Assembly (NCBI GenBank): GCA_013286985.1
Contig: JABDEQ010000013.1
Span: 109-44,732 of the forward strand
Direction of reading: 5' to 3'
Source of the DNA: Bacteroidota bacterium
GTDB taxonomy: Bacteria; Bacteroidota; Bacteroidia; Sphingobacteriales; Sphingobacteriaceae
Length of the DNA: 44,624 nt
A program made the position numbers and the translations under genes. Below the pieces are notes generated by a model that worked only from the letters and a program-made list of their open reading frames with translations, was not told the DNA's origin and did not search any database. This document shows positions 16,872 to 24,898 of the stretch, piece by piece; the first letter of the stretch is position 1; every line of letters starts with the position of its first letter.

Positions 16872-18422
16872 TTAGTGATCAGAAATCACCATTTTAGGCA
16901 TTGTTTTTTTAGGGCCGCCTACTACAAAGAGCAATAGCGGCAGCGTTATGGCAAACAGTATTCCGATAAGAAAAAAGGCATCGGTATAGCTCAATAAGGT
17001 AGATTGCTTAACAACGCCCAATTCTATCAGGCCCATTGCTTTTTGCTTGGATTCCAGCAGGTTACTTCCCTTATGTTGAAAGTAAGCTGTATAGTTATTT
17101 ATACGATCTATAGTTAGCGGATTAGAACTTGTAATATGACTGATCAGATCCATCCGGTGTGAAGCAATTCGCCGGGCCGAATAAGTATTGATAATCGATA
17201 TGCCAAATGAACCGCCCAACTGCCGCATCATATTATTTAAAGCTGCGCCCTGTGGAATATCTTTTGGCGCCAGGGTTGATATCGCCAGCATAGTCAATGG
17301 CACGGTTAAAAAGGCCATGCCCAGTGCCCGAAAAATAAGATTACGGGTAATGGTATTGGCTGAAGTATCCAGATCCATCCCGAACATGCTCCAGTTAAAA
17401 TAGATAAAGCAGAAAAAACCTACCGTTATTATTATTAAGGGCGACACACCGTATTGCAATAACTTACCAGATACCATCAAACCTAATATGGCTATTATGG
17501 CGCCCGGTAAAAGCAATAACCCGGTTTGTGTCGGCGTAAAGCCCAACAAGCGTTGCGCGATTACCGGTGTCAAAAAAATGGACGTAAACATACCTATACC
17601 TGTAATAAATGTTAAAAGCGCAGCAATGCTTAATGTTTTACTTTTAAAGACCCGCAGGTTTACTACCGGATTTTCTACATGCAGCTCCCATAAAATAAAA
17701 GCAGTTAATGTTATTACTGATGTAACGGTTAAAAATGTGATATAACCTGTGGCAAACCAGTCTTCTGTTTGGCCGCGCTCTAAAACGGTTTGCAACGAGC
17801 CTATACCAATTGCCAGCAAGACTATCCCCGTCCAGTCAACCCGGTGTACTTTTGATTTGATGAGCGGCTCAGTGAGTAAAAAACAACAAGAGGTTGCCGC
17901 TAAAATGCCTATTGGGATATTGATATAAAATATAAGCGGCCAGGAGTAATTTTCAGTGATAATGCCTCCCATTGTTGGGCCTATAGTTGGGCCTACAAAT
18001 ACACCTATGCCAAAAATGGCACTGGCCACGCCTTGTTTTTCTTTTGGAAATAGCTCAAATATTACCGCCTGTGAAACTGATAGCAGCGCGCCGCCGCCTA
18101 AACCCTGTAAAAATCTAAAAAATACAAGCGTCCAGATATCGGTTGCACTTCCGCACATAAATGAACATACTACGAATAGAATTATTGAGCCGATATAATA
18201 ATTTCTTCGCCCCAGTTTTATAGTCAAAAAACTGGTTAATGGAATGATAATTACATTGGCTATGGCATAAGCGGTAATTACCCAGGTTGTATCTTCAATA
18301 GTGGCTCCCAAATTACCACTCATATGAGATAGCGCAACGTTTACAATGGTGGTATCAATCAACTCCATCACTGCCGCCAGCAGCATCGTTATTATAAGTA
18401 AATTTCGTTTTAAACCTGTCAT
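16872..18422 (-). CDS. DHA2-family drug efflux MFS transporter (EmrB/QacA type)
   Basis: 516 aa with 14 predicted helices, the DHA2 layout. Visible motifs are DTTIVNVAL in helix 1 (motif D1), WVITAYAIANVIIIPL, LGRRNYY in the first loop (motif A) and GPTIGPTMGGIITENYSWPLIFYINIPIG in helix 5 (motif C of drug/H+ antiporters). It should pump hydrophobic compounds out using the proton gradient. A TetR gene lies directly upstream in the same direction, with a perfect palindromic operator in the gap, so substrate-induced expression is expected. No membrane-fusion partner gene is adjacent. Confidence 0.92.
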   Translation of the reverse strand: MTGLKRNLLIITMLLAAVMELIDTTIVNVALSHMSGNLGATIEDTTWVITAYAIANVIIIPLTSFLTIKLGRRNYYIGSIILFVVCSFMCGSATDIWTLVFFRFLQGLGGGALLSVSQAVIFELFPKEKQGVASAIFGIGVFVGPTIGPTMGGIITENYSWPLIFYINIPIGILAATSCCFLLTEPLIKSKVHRVDWTGIVLLAIGIGSLQTVLERGQTEDWFATGYITFLTVTSVITLTAFILWELHVENPVVNLRVFKSKTLSIAALLTFITGIGMFTSIFLTPVIAQRLLGFTPTQTGLLLLPGAIIAILGLMVSGKLLQYGVSPLIIITVGFFCFIYFNWSMFGMDLDTSANTITRNLIFRALGMAFLTVPLTMLAISTLAPKDIPQGAALNNMMRQLGGSFGISIINTYSARRIASHRMDLISHITSSNPLTIDRINNYTAYFQHKGSNLLESKQKAMGLIELGVVKQSTLLSYTDAFFLIGILFAITLPLLLFVVGGPKKTMPKMVISDH

Positions 18423-18435
18423 GTTGCTTCATTAT

Positions 18436-18461
18436 ATTAAAAGACCGATCGGTCTTTTAAT
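18436..18461. promoter_or_regulatory. TetR-type operator, perfect 26-bp palindrome
   Basis: A perfect 13+13 palindrome with the core GACCGATCGGTC, in the 51-bp gap between the tetR stop and the MFS start. It shares the ACCGnnCGGT core with the site in the tetR promoter (19079-19088). It is the likely binding site of the adjacent TetR protein, controlling the pump directly. Confidence 0.8.
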
Positions 18462-18473
18462 TATCAAAAAAAT

Positions 18474-19061
18474 TTATTTTATATTTTGCTCAATTTCAAA
18501 TTTGATCATATCGGTAATCAATTTGATATGTTCATTACTGCCTTGCACACGGCTGATTAAAATTGCACCCTCAATCATCGTAAAAGCTTTCAAAGCAAAT
18601 CGGCGCGCGTCTAATGTTTCTTTAAATTCTCCATTGTCAATGCCTATCTGGGCTATTTTGTAAATTCTGTTTTGCGAATAACTAATTGATTCTTTTACCT
18701 TTTGCTTAATCAATGGATTTGTATCGTCGGCTTCTGTACCAAAATTCAAAATAGGGCATCCGCCTCTATCGTTTTTAATTAATCTTTCGGCATAAAAATC
18801 AAACAATGCAAAAAGCTTATCCTTTGCAGTAATTTTGCCTTCCATGCTTTGATCAATTGCTGCGCTAAGGGTTTGGGTTAAATATTTATAAGCTTCCAGG
18901 CATATTTCTTCCTTATTTTCAAAATTCCCATAAACACCGCCTTTGGCAAGCTTGGTTGCTTCCATTATATCGCTTATAGCAGTGCCAGCCATACCTCTCT
19001 TATTTAAAATAGGTGCTGCCTTTTCTATTATAAACTGACGTGTTCTCTCTGCCTTTGTCAT
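18474..19061 (-). CDS. TetR/AcrR-family repressor
   Basis: 195 aa from ATG 19061. The open frame extends 21 codons further, but that extension would cover the promoter and operator, and MTKAERTRQFI is the usual family start. Helix-turn-helix at about 26-47 (TAISDIMEATKLAKGGVYGNF), then a helical ligand domain with the CPILNFG motif of the YxaF/LmrA-like group (TetR_C). It should repress itself and the MFS-SDR genes until a ligand binds; both predicted operators are present. Confidence 0.9.
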   Translation of the reverse strand: MTKAERTRQFIIEKAAPILNKRGMAGTAISDIMEATKLAKGGVYGNFENKEEICLEAYKYLTQTLSAAIDQSMEGKITAKDKLFALFDFYAERLIKNDRGGCPILNFGTEADDTNPLIKQKVKESISYSQNRIYKIAQIGIDNGEFKETLDARRFALKAFTMIEGAILISRVQGSNEHIKLITDMIKFEIEQNIK

Positions 19062-19069
19062 TATGAGAA

Positions 19070-19100
19070 CAAATATAAACCGAACGGTCTTATTTCGCAA
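19070..19100 (-). promoter_or_regulatory. tetR promoter with overlapping operator
   Basis: Minus-strand TTG (19100-19098), 20 bases, TATATTTG (19077-19070): an exact TAnnTTTG -7 element. The palindrome ACCGAACGGT (19079-19088) sits between the two promoter elements and repeats the core of the 18436-18461 operator. Bound repressor would block the polymerase, so this is autoregulation. Confidence 0.75.
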
Positions 19101-19187
19101 GCAAAAAATCTCCATATAGCCCAATATTTACAATTTGATTACGTTTCTGGTAGATAAGGTATTGATTTAACTTACAGTGAGCTTGTA

Positions 19188-19477
19188 TCACGATCGCAGA
19201 TCGCCTGATATAACAGCAGTTTGACCTGCATTTATTTCTACAGCGGGCGAGGAATGTTCCTGAATGGTCATTATTCCACTTACGACAGTGATTTCAGGAG
19301 AAATTATTGATATATAAATTTGGTATTCTCTGCTACAGCGATGCTTGATTTGGCGCCAGATGCCAGCGACAAAAAATGTGCGGCAGTTGCAAACTTTGAA
19401 TTTGAAGTCGATTCAAAAATTACAACCTGAGAATTATTTTGATCGGTTGAATTGTTTATAATAGTGATCTGGGACAT
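19188..19477 (-). pseudogene. Frameshifted small gene, about 96 aa if repaired
   Basis: From ATG 19477 a 57-codon frame (MSQITIINNSTDQNNSQVVI...) stops at 19304. The sequence continues in another frame with a coherent protein tail (SPEITVVSGIMTIQEHSS... INAGQTAVISGDLRS) to a stop at 19188. Adding one T in the TTT run near 19316-19318 joins the two into one beta-rich protein of 96 aa. The N-terminal QITIINNS...SQVVIF pattern resembles small hypothetical proteins of Sphingobacteriaceae. Either the gene is broken, or there is a sequencing error, or the reads slip; an intact-looking -7 element precedes it. No signal peptide. Function unknown. Confidence 0.55.
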
Positions 19478-19508
19478 TTGATGTTGGTTTAGATTTATTT
19501 TTGTACCT

Positions 19509-19516
19509 CAAATATA
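19509..19516 (-). promoter_or_regulatory. -7 element (TATATTTG) of the frameshifted gene
   Basis: Minus-strand TATATTTG fits TAnnTTTG exactly, about 32 bases ahead of the ATG at 19477. I cannot see a TTG at the -33 position. It suggests that the frameshifted gene is, or recently was, expressed. Confidence 0.4.
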
Positions 19517-19537
19517 ACCTAACCGTTGCGCATGATC

Positions 19538-20299
19538 CTAAATTTCTTTTACGTCGGATGCTTTTATCCAGCCTTCATTACCATTGGTTAATTTGATTTT
19601 AATCCAATCATTATTATTGTCCTCAACGTTTACTTTGGTACCGTCGTGTATCACAAATAATGTTGTTGATTTATCAACTGGCCCACTTTTTACGGTTACC
19701 GAGCTACTGAAAACTATAGCCTGATGATGATTATCAAAATAGTTCAATTGCCTGTTGCCCGCAAAAATCGTTAATATCCCTATAAAGAATATAGCCAGCG
19801 CAGCATAGAAGGCATATTTTTTTACCGGGAAGCTGTTTGCAAAAAAGTAAAGAATCAATAGTCCCGACCCAATTAAAAAAAAGATAACACTCATGACAGA
19901 CAATGTTTCTACCGGAAAAAGAAGAATGGAAGATTTCCACCACCTTGTCAGAAAGAACTCGGGGATTTCTTCAATTTTATCTGTGGTCTTCAGGTTCGTT
20001 AAACGAATATTGAAATTAATATCCTCGTCTGTGGGAGCCAGTTTGTGCGCCTTTTCAAAATAAAGTATGGCCGATGGCATATCGTCCATTTTATAACTGG
20101 CATTACCCATGTTATAATAAACAACGGCCGACTCGTAACCTTTATCTAAAAGCTGTTTATAGCAATCCATTGCTTCCTTATATTGGCCTTTGGCATAAAG
20201 GCTATTGCCTTTTTCAAAAACGCCTGTTGCATCATTGTTACCAAAAGACATTATCGGTAACATAAGCCATAAAAGAAGATATAACACCCGCTTTTGCAT
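19538..20299 (-). CDS. batE: BatE: TPR plus SH3-like membrane protein
   Basis: 253 aa. Order: signal peptide (1-20), TPR repeats at about 22-95 (NSLYAKGQYKEAMDCYKQLLDKG and YYNMGNASYKMDDMPSAILYFEKAHKLAPTDEDIN regions), two membrane helices at about 130-180, and a C-terminal bacterial SH3 domain (VTVKSGP ... WIKIKLTNGNEGWIKASDV). This is the BatE arrangement. It is the last gene of the Bat operon, one base after batD. Bat proteins were linked to aerotolerance in Bacteroides fragilis and to stress resistance elsewhere; the biochemical role is not settled. The protein should sit in the inner membrane with TPR and SH3 domains on opposite sides of, or flanking, the membrane. Confidence 0.85.
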   Translation of the reverse strand: MQKRVLYLLLWLMLPIMSFGNNDATGVFEKGNSLYAKGQYKEAMDCYKQLLDKGYESAVVYYNMGNASYKMDDMPSAILYFEKAHKLAPTDEDINFNIRLTNLKTTDKIEEIPEFFLTRWWKSSILLFPVETLSVMSVIFFLIGSGLLILYFFANSFPVKKYAFYAALAIFFIGILTIFAGNRQLNYFDNHHQAIVFSSSVTVKSGPVDKSTTLFVIHDGTKVNVEDNNNDWIKIKLTNGNEGWIKASDVKEI

Positions 20300-20300
20300 A

Positions 20301-22106
20301 TCAAATTTTATTTTCTATATCGTTTATAATCCCTTTTGCTTTATCAAACACCTCTTGTTCTGAAATATGGTTCACCGGTGCATACCGGGCCATTTCGCAC
20401 AAATCAAGCGTATCAAGTAACCTGCTGATCAATTGTTCATCAACAGATCTGGCCTTTAAAGCCGAGACAATTGTTTCTCTATCTAAATTGGCATACAAAA
20501 TATTCAGCTTATCGCTTAAATATCCGTACAAGCCCTTAAATATCGCTTCATAAAAGGCTTTTGTATTTTTTGCCGATAGCTGCTGTTGAGCAATTGCTAA
20601 ATGTTTTGCTGCTAGTTTGCCGGCCCGTTTGCTTTTCACCTTAACAACATCGCTATTATCTTTTCTTACCTTATTGCGATAGTTAAAAGCCGCAATACAT
20701 GCAATAGGTCCAGCTAAAATAAGCAGCCAATACCCTATCGATCCAAAAAACATGTCGGCGGCATTAGTTAGGCCACTATTATTTGTTTTAATGTATCTTA
20801 TATCTTTACTTAGGATTTTGACGTCTTCCTTTTCGGCATCTGGCAAAGAAGTAACATTGCTTTCAGTAGCACCTTTATCAACTTTAACATGCAGTGGCTT
20901 AGTGGTAAGCGTGATATATTTACCCGTATTGGGATTAAAATAGGAGAATTTTAAGGTATCGATAATATAGTCGCCCTGATGCCTTGGTATTAACAGGAAA
21001 TTGTAAATCCGACTGCCGGATACACCGTTTAAATCCTCGGTTATGGTGTCGGTGACCTTGGGATCGTACTTTTCAAAATCAGGCGGAAAATTAACGGCTA
21101 GAGGTTTAAATAATTTGATATTCCCGGTGCCTGTAATTTTAACCTTATAGTTTAAAGCATCATTTGCTTTTACTTCTGTTTTATCAATACCGGCATCTAT
21201 TTTGAAACTGCCCACCGCCCCCGCGAACCCGGCCGGTTTACCTTGTTGAGGCAATGGCTTTACGTGAATAGTTACCGGAGCACTTTTTGCGGTATACTTA
21301 ACCTGCCGGTATGAGCCAAAAAACTGATCCATAATATCTCTCGACGCAACCGGCTGCCGCACAATAAATATCATTGAAAGCGGGTCGATTATTAAATTAC
21401 CATCGTGTTCGGGAAATAAAATGGTTTGTTTAATATCTGCTACGTTATATTTCTGGCCCTTGTATGTTTCTACATTCCACTGCACGTGCTGAGGGCGCTT
21501 GACATCTTCGCTCCAAAAGCCGTTTAAATCAGGCAATTTTTCGGGCTGACTTTGTTCTATACCAACACGCGTGTATAAACGATAACTAACCGTTAATTGC
21601 TGGCCATCGTAAACATTGTTTTTATCAACAACGGCCCTTATAAATAATAATTTGGATAAATCACCGGTAGCTGCTTCGGCAACGTTGTTGTCAGGCGCGT
21701 TTTGTTGCTGGGTATTGTTTTGCGGCACAGGTCTGCCTTTTACTACTTTTATTTTAATAGGCTGGGTGCTTAAGCGCTTACCATTAACTATTATTGTGGC
21801 GGGCCCGATAGTAAATTCGCCTTCTTTAACCGGCATCAAAACATAACTGAACGATGTGCTTACCGTAGTATTTCCATTAATGGATTCCATACTGGTAGAT
21901 TCATTTGGCCCCGATAATACCTGAAAATCGTTAATATTGGGCGGCCTGAAATCGTCGCCGTTGCCATTTAATGAAAAAGTAATTTCAAACTGCTCGCCGG
22001 TGCCCACTTCTGTTTTAGATACTGATGCCGTAAATTTTATTCCATCGGCAAACAACAGGTTTGCGCAAAGTAGCAGTATTGATAATATGTAATACCTAAT
22101 CTTCAT
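20301..22106 (-). CDS. batD: BatD: periplasmic Ig-like membrane protein
   Basis: 601 aa with a signal peptide ending near residue 20, a long periplasmic part of Ig-like beta repeats (TASVSKTEVGTGEQFEITFSLNG, FIRAVVDKNNVYDGQQLTVSYRLY, GIDKTEVKANDALNYKVKITGTGNIKL), one membrane helix at about 455-480, and a cytoplasmic helical tail. The repeated 'K-x-x-V-x-x-x-x-Q-L-x-V-x-Y' pattern is the BatD (oxygen tolerance) signature. It probably acts as a scaffold next to the VWA proteins BatA and BatB. A 6-bp hairpin lies between it and the TPR gene upstream. Confidence 0.88.
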   Translation of the reverse strand: MKIRYYILSILLLCANLLFADGIKFTASVSKTEVGTGEQFEITFSLNGNGDDFRPPNINDFQVLSGPNESTSMESINGNTTVSTSFSYVLMPVKEGEFTIGPATIIVNGKRLSTQPIKIKVVKGRPVPQNNTQQQNAPDNNVAEAATGDLSKLLFIRAVVDKNNVYDGQQLTVSYRLYTRVGIEQSQPEKLPDLNGFWSEDVKRPQHVQWNVETYKGQKYNVADIKQTILFPEHDGNLIIDPLSMIFIVRQPVASRDIMDQFFGSYRQVKYTAKSAPVTIHVKPLPQQGKPAGFAGAVGSFKIDAGIDKTEVKANDALNYKVKITGTGNIKLFKPLAVNFPPDFEKYDPKVTDTITEDLNGVSGSRIYNFLLIPRHQGDYIIDTLKFSYFNPNTGKYITLTTKPLHVKVDKGATESNVTSLPDAEKEDVKILSKDIRYIKTNNSGLTNAADMFFGSIGYWLLILAGPIACIAAFNYRNKVRKDNSDVVKVKSKRAGKLAAKHLAIAQQQLSAKNTKAFYEAIFKGLYGYLSDKLNILYANLDRETIVSALKARSVDEQLISRLLDTLDLCEMARYAPVNHISEQEVFDKAKGIINDIENKI

Positions 22107-22123
22107 TTGTTATATTAAGTTGA

Positions 22124-22142
22124 TCGGGGAACGTGACCCCGA
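22124..22142 (-). other. Intercistronic hairpin between batC and batD
   Basis: TCGGGG and CCCCGA (6 bp, 7-base loop) in the 44-bp gap. There is no T-tract, so it is not a terminator. It may modulate RNA processing or relative expression of the genes beyond it. Confidence 0.35.
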
Positions 22143-22150
22143 ACTTTCAC

Positions 22151-22861
22151 CTACCAGTCTTTTGAAATATTGAGCTTGGTACCCTTCAGTTTTTTATTTT
22201 TCAGCTTCTCCTGAGTTGCTTTTTCATCATTATTACTAGCGTCCAGCATTCTTTCAGCATCTTCTTTCGACACCTGGTTTGGCTGCTGGCCGTTTTGCTG
22301 GTTCTTATCCTGATTGTTTTGGTTTTGTTTATCTTGATTTTTCTGATCCTTTTTATCCTGGTTTTGTTTGTTCTGATTATTTTGATTTTGGTTATTCTTA
22401 TTATCCTGATTTTTATTGTTTTTATTTTGCTGTTGCTGCTGCTTTAGCCTTTCCTGGGCATATGCCAGATTATATCGGGTCCGATCGTCGTTAGGATTAT
22501 TAAGCAACGATTTTTTGTAGGCCTCAATACTTTCTTCCAGCTTTTTATTTTCCAGCAATGAATTGCCTAAATTATGATAAGCATCGGCAACAACTTTTTT
22601 ATTACTGTTTGTAGCGGCAATTTTATTAAACTGTTCGCCAGCATCGGTAAACTTTTTTTGTTTGTACAAAGCATCGCCTAAGTTAAAATTAGCGGGTAAA
22701 TTCTGATCTTTTTTTTGAACCGATTTACGGTAAGCTGCTTCAGCTTCTTTAAATTTTTGCTGTTGGTACAAGTCGTTGCCTTTTTTAACGAGTGCTTTTT
22801 CCTGGGCAAAAAGCATTTGCACAGCAAGCAGCAAGATTAAGATGGTTAATATCTGTTTCAT
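22151..22861 (-). CDS. batC: BatC-like TPR protein with Asn/Gln-rich tail
   Basis: 236 aa: signal peptide (ending near LFAQE), three TPR units over about 25-145 (KKGNDLYQQQKFKEAEAAYRK, NFNLGDALYKQKKFTDAGEQF, YHNLGNSLLENKKLEESIEAYKKS), then a roughly 55-residue tract made almost only of Q, N, K and D (about 145-200) and a short C-terminal KEDAERMLDASNNDEKATQEKLK segment. That last segment is a conserved feature of the Bat TPR protein. The polar tract is probably a disordered linker, and its nucleotide sequence is a degenerate CAA/AAT-type repeat that may vary in length. The gene overlaps batB by one base (TAATG). Confidence 0.85.
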   Translation of the reverse strand: MKQILTILILLLAVQMLFAQEKALVKKGNDLYQQQKFKEAEAAYRKSVQKKDQNLPANFNLGDALYKQKKFTDAGEQFNKIAATNSNKKVVADAYHNLGNSLLENKKLEESIEAYKKSLLNNPNDDRTRYNLAYAQERLKQQQQQNKNNKNQDNKNNQNQNNQNKQNQDKKDQKNQDKQNQNNQDKNQQNGQQPNQVSKEDAERMLDASNNDEKATQEKLKNKKLKGTKLNISKDW

Positions 22862-23898
22862 TACTTTTTAACCTCAAATAGTTTTAAACCACTCAATCGC
22901 AGACTTTTGCGGTTCGAAATAAAAAACTCAACAATCAGCACCACAAAAGTGATGGCCAGGAAAAACTGAAACCGATCTTCGTAATCTTTAAATGATTTGC
23001 TGTCGATAGTTTTACGCTGCACTTTATTGATCTGATCCATCACTATATTTAAACCACTATTGGCGTTGGTGGCCCGTACGTAAGTGCCCTGACCGGCAGC
23101 GGCTATTTCTTTACCCATCGTTTCGTCCAGCTTACTTATAACCGTTTTTCCGGTACTGTCTATATGGAAGCCAACCTGTTTACCATTTTCATAAATTGGT
23201 ATCGGGGCACCTTGCTCTGAGCCGATACCTATGACATTTACCATCACATCCTTTTCTCTGGCATTTTTTGCTGCCGCGATGGCATCATCCTCATGATTTT
23301 CAGCATCAGTAATTATGATCATGGATTTGCCAGTGCCATCTTTAAAGTCAAAAGATCTCATGCCCATATCAATTGCCGCTCCGATTGCGGTGCCCTGCGT
23401 TGGTACCATGTTGGTATTAATAGTATTCAAAAAAAGCTTTGCCGCAGAATAATCAGTAGTCATTGGCAATTGCACGTAGGCTTCTCCCGCAAAAACAATT
23501 ATCCCGATACGGTCGCTATGTAAATTATCAATCAACTGTGCAATAGCTTGCTTGGCATTTTCCAACCGGCTTGGCGGAATATCCTGCGAAAGCATACTGT
23601 TTGAAACATCAAGTAGTATCATTAAATCAGCACCCTTGCGTTTTTCTTCTTCTATTTTTGAACCGATTTGAGGATCAGCTGCGGCAATGATTAAGAATCC
23701 ATAAGCAATCGTAAATAAAATAAATTTAAGCCATGGGCGGGAAAAGGACACCTCGGGGATCATCAGGTTAACTACCTTTTTATCGCCCAAGGCAGTCATA
23801 GCCTTTTTCTTCCACCTGCTTACCATTATAAAAAGCAGAACGAATACAGGGATAATGATCAATCCCCACAAATATTCACTATTTTCAAAACGCAGCAT
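22861..23898 (-). CDS. batB: BatB: von Willebrand A-domain membrane protein
   Basis: 345 aa. Two N-terminal membrane helices (about 10-27 and 57-75), a periplasm- or cytoplasm-facing VWA domain with a complete metal-ion site (DVSNS 97-101, a Thr near 177 in TQGTAIG, and TDAENHED), and a C-terminal helix at about 312-330. An intact MIDAS implies divalent-metal-dependent protein binding. It pairs with BatA, two bases upstream, which has the same layout; they probably form a heteromeric VWA complex in the inner membrane that is remodelled by the MoxR ATPase. Confidence 0.9.
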   Translation of the reverse strand: MLRFENSEYLWGLIIIPVFVLLFIMVSRWKKKAMTALGDKKVVNLMIPEVSFSRPWLKFILFTIAYGFLIIAAADPQIGSKIEEEKRKGADLMILLDVSNSMLSQDIPPSRLENAKQAIAQLIDNLHSDRIGIIVFAGEAYVQLPMTTDYSAAKLFLNTINTNMVPTQGTAIGAAIDMGMRSFDFKDGTGKSMIIITDAENHEDDAIAAAKNAREKDVMVNVIGIGSEQGAPIPIYENGKQVGFHIDSTGKTVISKLDETMGKEIAAAGQGTYVRATNANSGLNIVMDQINKVQRKTIDSKSFKDYEDRFQFFLAITFVVLIVEFFISNRKSLRLSGLKLFEVKK

Positions 23899-23899
23899 A

Positions 23900-24898
23900 T
23901 TAAGTCAAGGCCCCTTTCAGCAAAGTATTTTTAAAAACAAACTCCAACGACAGAAACAACAATGCTATCAAAGCAAATGGTAAAAACAATTCTGTTTTTT
24001 TATGATATTGAGTCACATCAATTTTTGCCTTTTCCAATTTATCAATCTGGTCGTAAATATTCTTCAGCGTTTCATTATCAGTGGCTCTAAAGTATTTACC
24101 ACCGGTAATTGTTGCAATTTTACTAAGGGTGCCTTCATCAACATCAACCGGGATACGCTGATATTGAATACCCATAGGCGTTTGTACCGGATATGGCGCA
24201 TAACCATGTGTACCAATACCTACGGTATAAACCCGCACATTAAACTGTTTGGCAATTTCAGCAGCGGTTATAGGCGGTATTGAGCCCATATTGTTTGATC
24301 CATCTGTCAGCAAAATCACCACTTTACTTTTGGCTTCGCTGTCTTTAAGGCGATTTACAGCCGTAGCCAACCCCATCCCTATTGCTGTGCCATCATCAAT
24401 CATTCCGTTTTTAACATCTTTAAAAAGGTTAATTAAAACATCGTGATCAATAGTTAAAGGGCATTGCGTAAAACTTTCGCCGCTGAAGATCACCAGGCCG
24501 ATACGATCATCCGGGCGGTTTTTTATAAAATCTATGGCGATGTTCTTTCCGGCTTCCAATCGGTTAGGCTGAAAATCCTCGGCCAGCATGCTGCCCGAAA
24601 TATCAGATGCTATAATAATATCAATACCTTCTGTTGTTGTGTTTTGCCAACTCAAAGATGATTGCGGACGAGCCAAAGCAATAATCAATGCAAGTAAGGC
24701 CAATGAACGAAATACAATAACCAAATGACGCAACCGCGGAACGATAGTTTTAGCTGGCAGTGAGAACCCCTTAACCGCTGATACACTTAAAGTTCCATGA
24801 AGTAAACGTTCCCTCCAAATATACCACGCCACTGTAAGCGGAATAATTAACAAGAGCCAGAAAAAACCCGGATGAGCAAATTCAATTCCGTTAAACAT
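23900..24898 (-). CDS. batA: BatA: von Willebrand A-domain membrane protein
   Basis: 332 aa from ATG 24898, chosen because GGAGGTGA lies 5 bases before it; a GTG three codons upstream is in frame but inside that ribosome-binding site. Helices at about 10-28 and 60-78, then a VWA domain with intact MIDAS (DISGS 99-103, DDGTAIG, TDGSNN), and a final helix near 305-325. The family binds partner proteins through a metal ion and has no enzymatic activity of its own. Its start overlaps the end of the preceding membrane-protein gene by 8 bases. Confidence 0.9.
   Translation of the reverse strand: MFNGIEFAHPGFFWLLLIIPLTVAWYIWRERLLHGTLSVSAVKGFSLPAKTIVPRLRHLVIVFRSLALLALIIALARPQSSLSWQNTTTEGIDIIIASDISGSMLAEDFQPNRLEAGKNIAIDFIKNRPDDRIGLVIFSGESFTQCPLTIDHDVLINLFKDVKNGMIDDGTAIGMGLATAVNRLKDSEAKSKVVILLTDGSNNMGSIPPITAAEIAKQFNVRVYTVGIGTHGYAPYPVQTPMGIQYQRIPVDVDEGTLSKIATITGGKYFRATDNETLKNIYDQIDKLEKAKIDVTQYHKKTELFLPFALIALLFLSLEFVFKNTLLKGALT

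Noticed and set aside
17298..17304. TGGCACG (sigma-54-like -24 block) on the plus strand
   Set aside because: Lies inside the MFS coding sequence and is not followed by a -12 element; shows that the 7-mer alone is not diagnostic.
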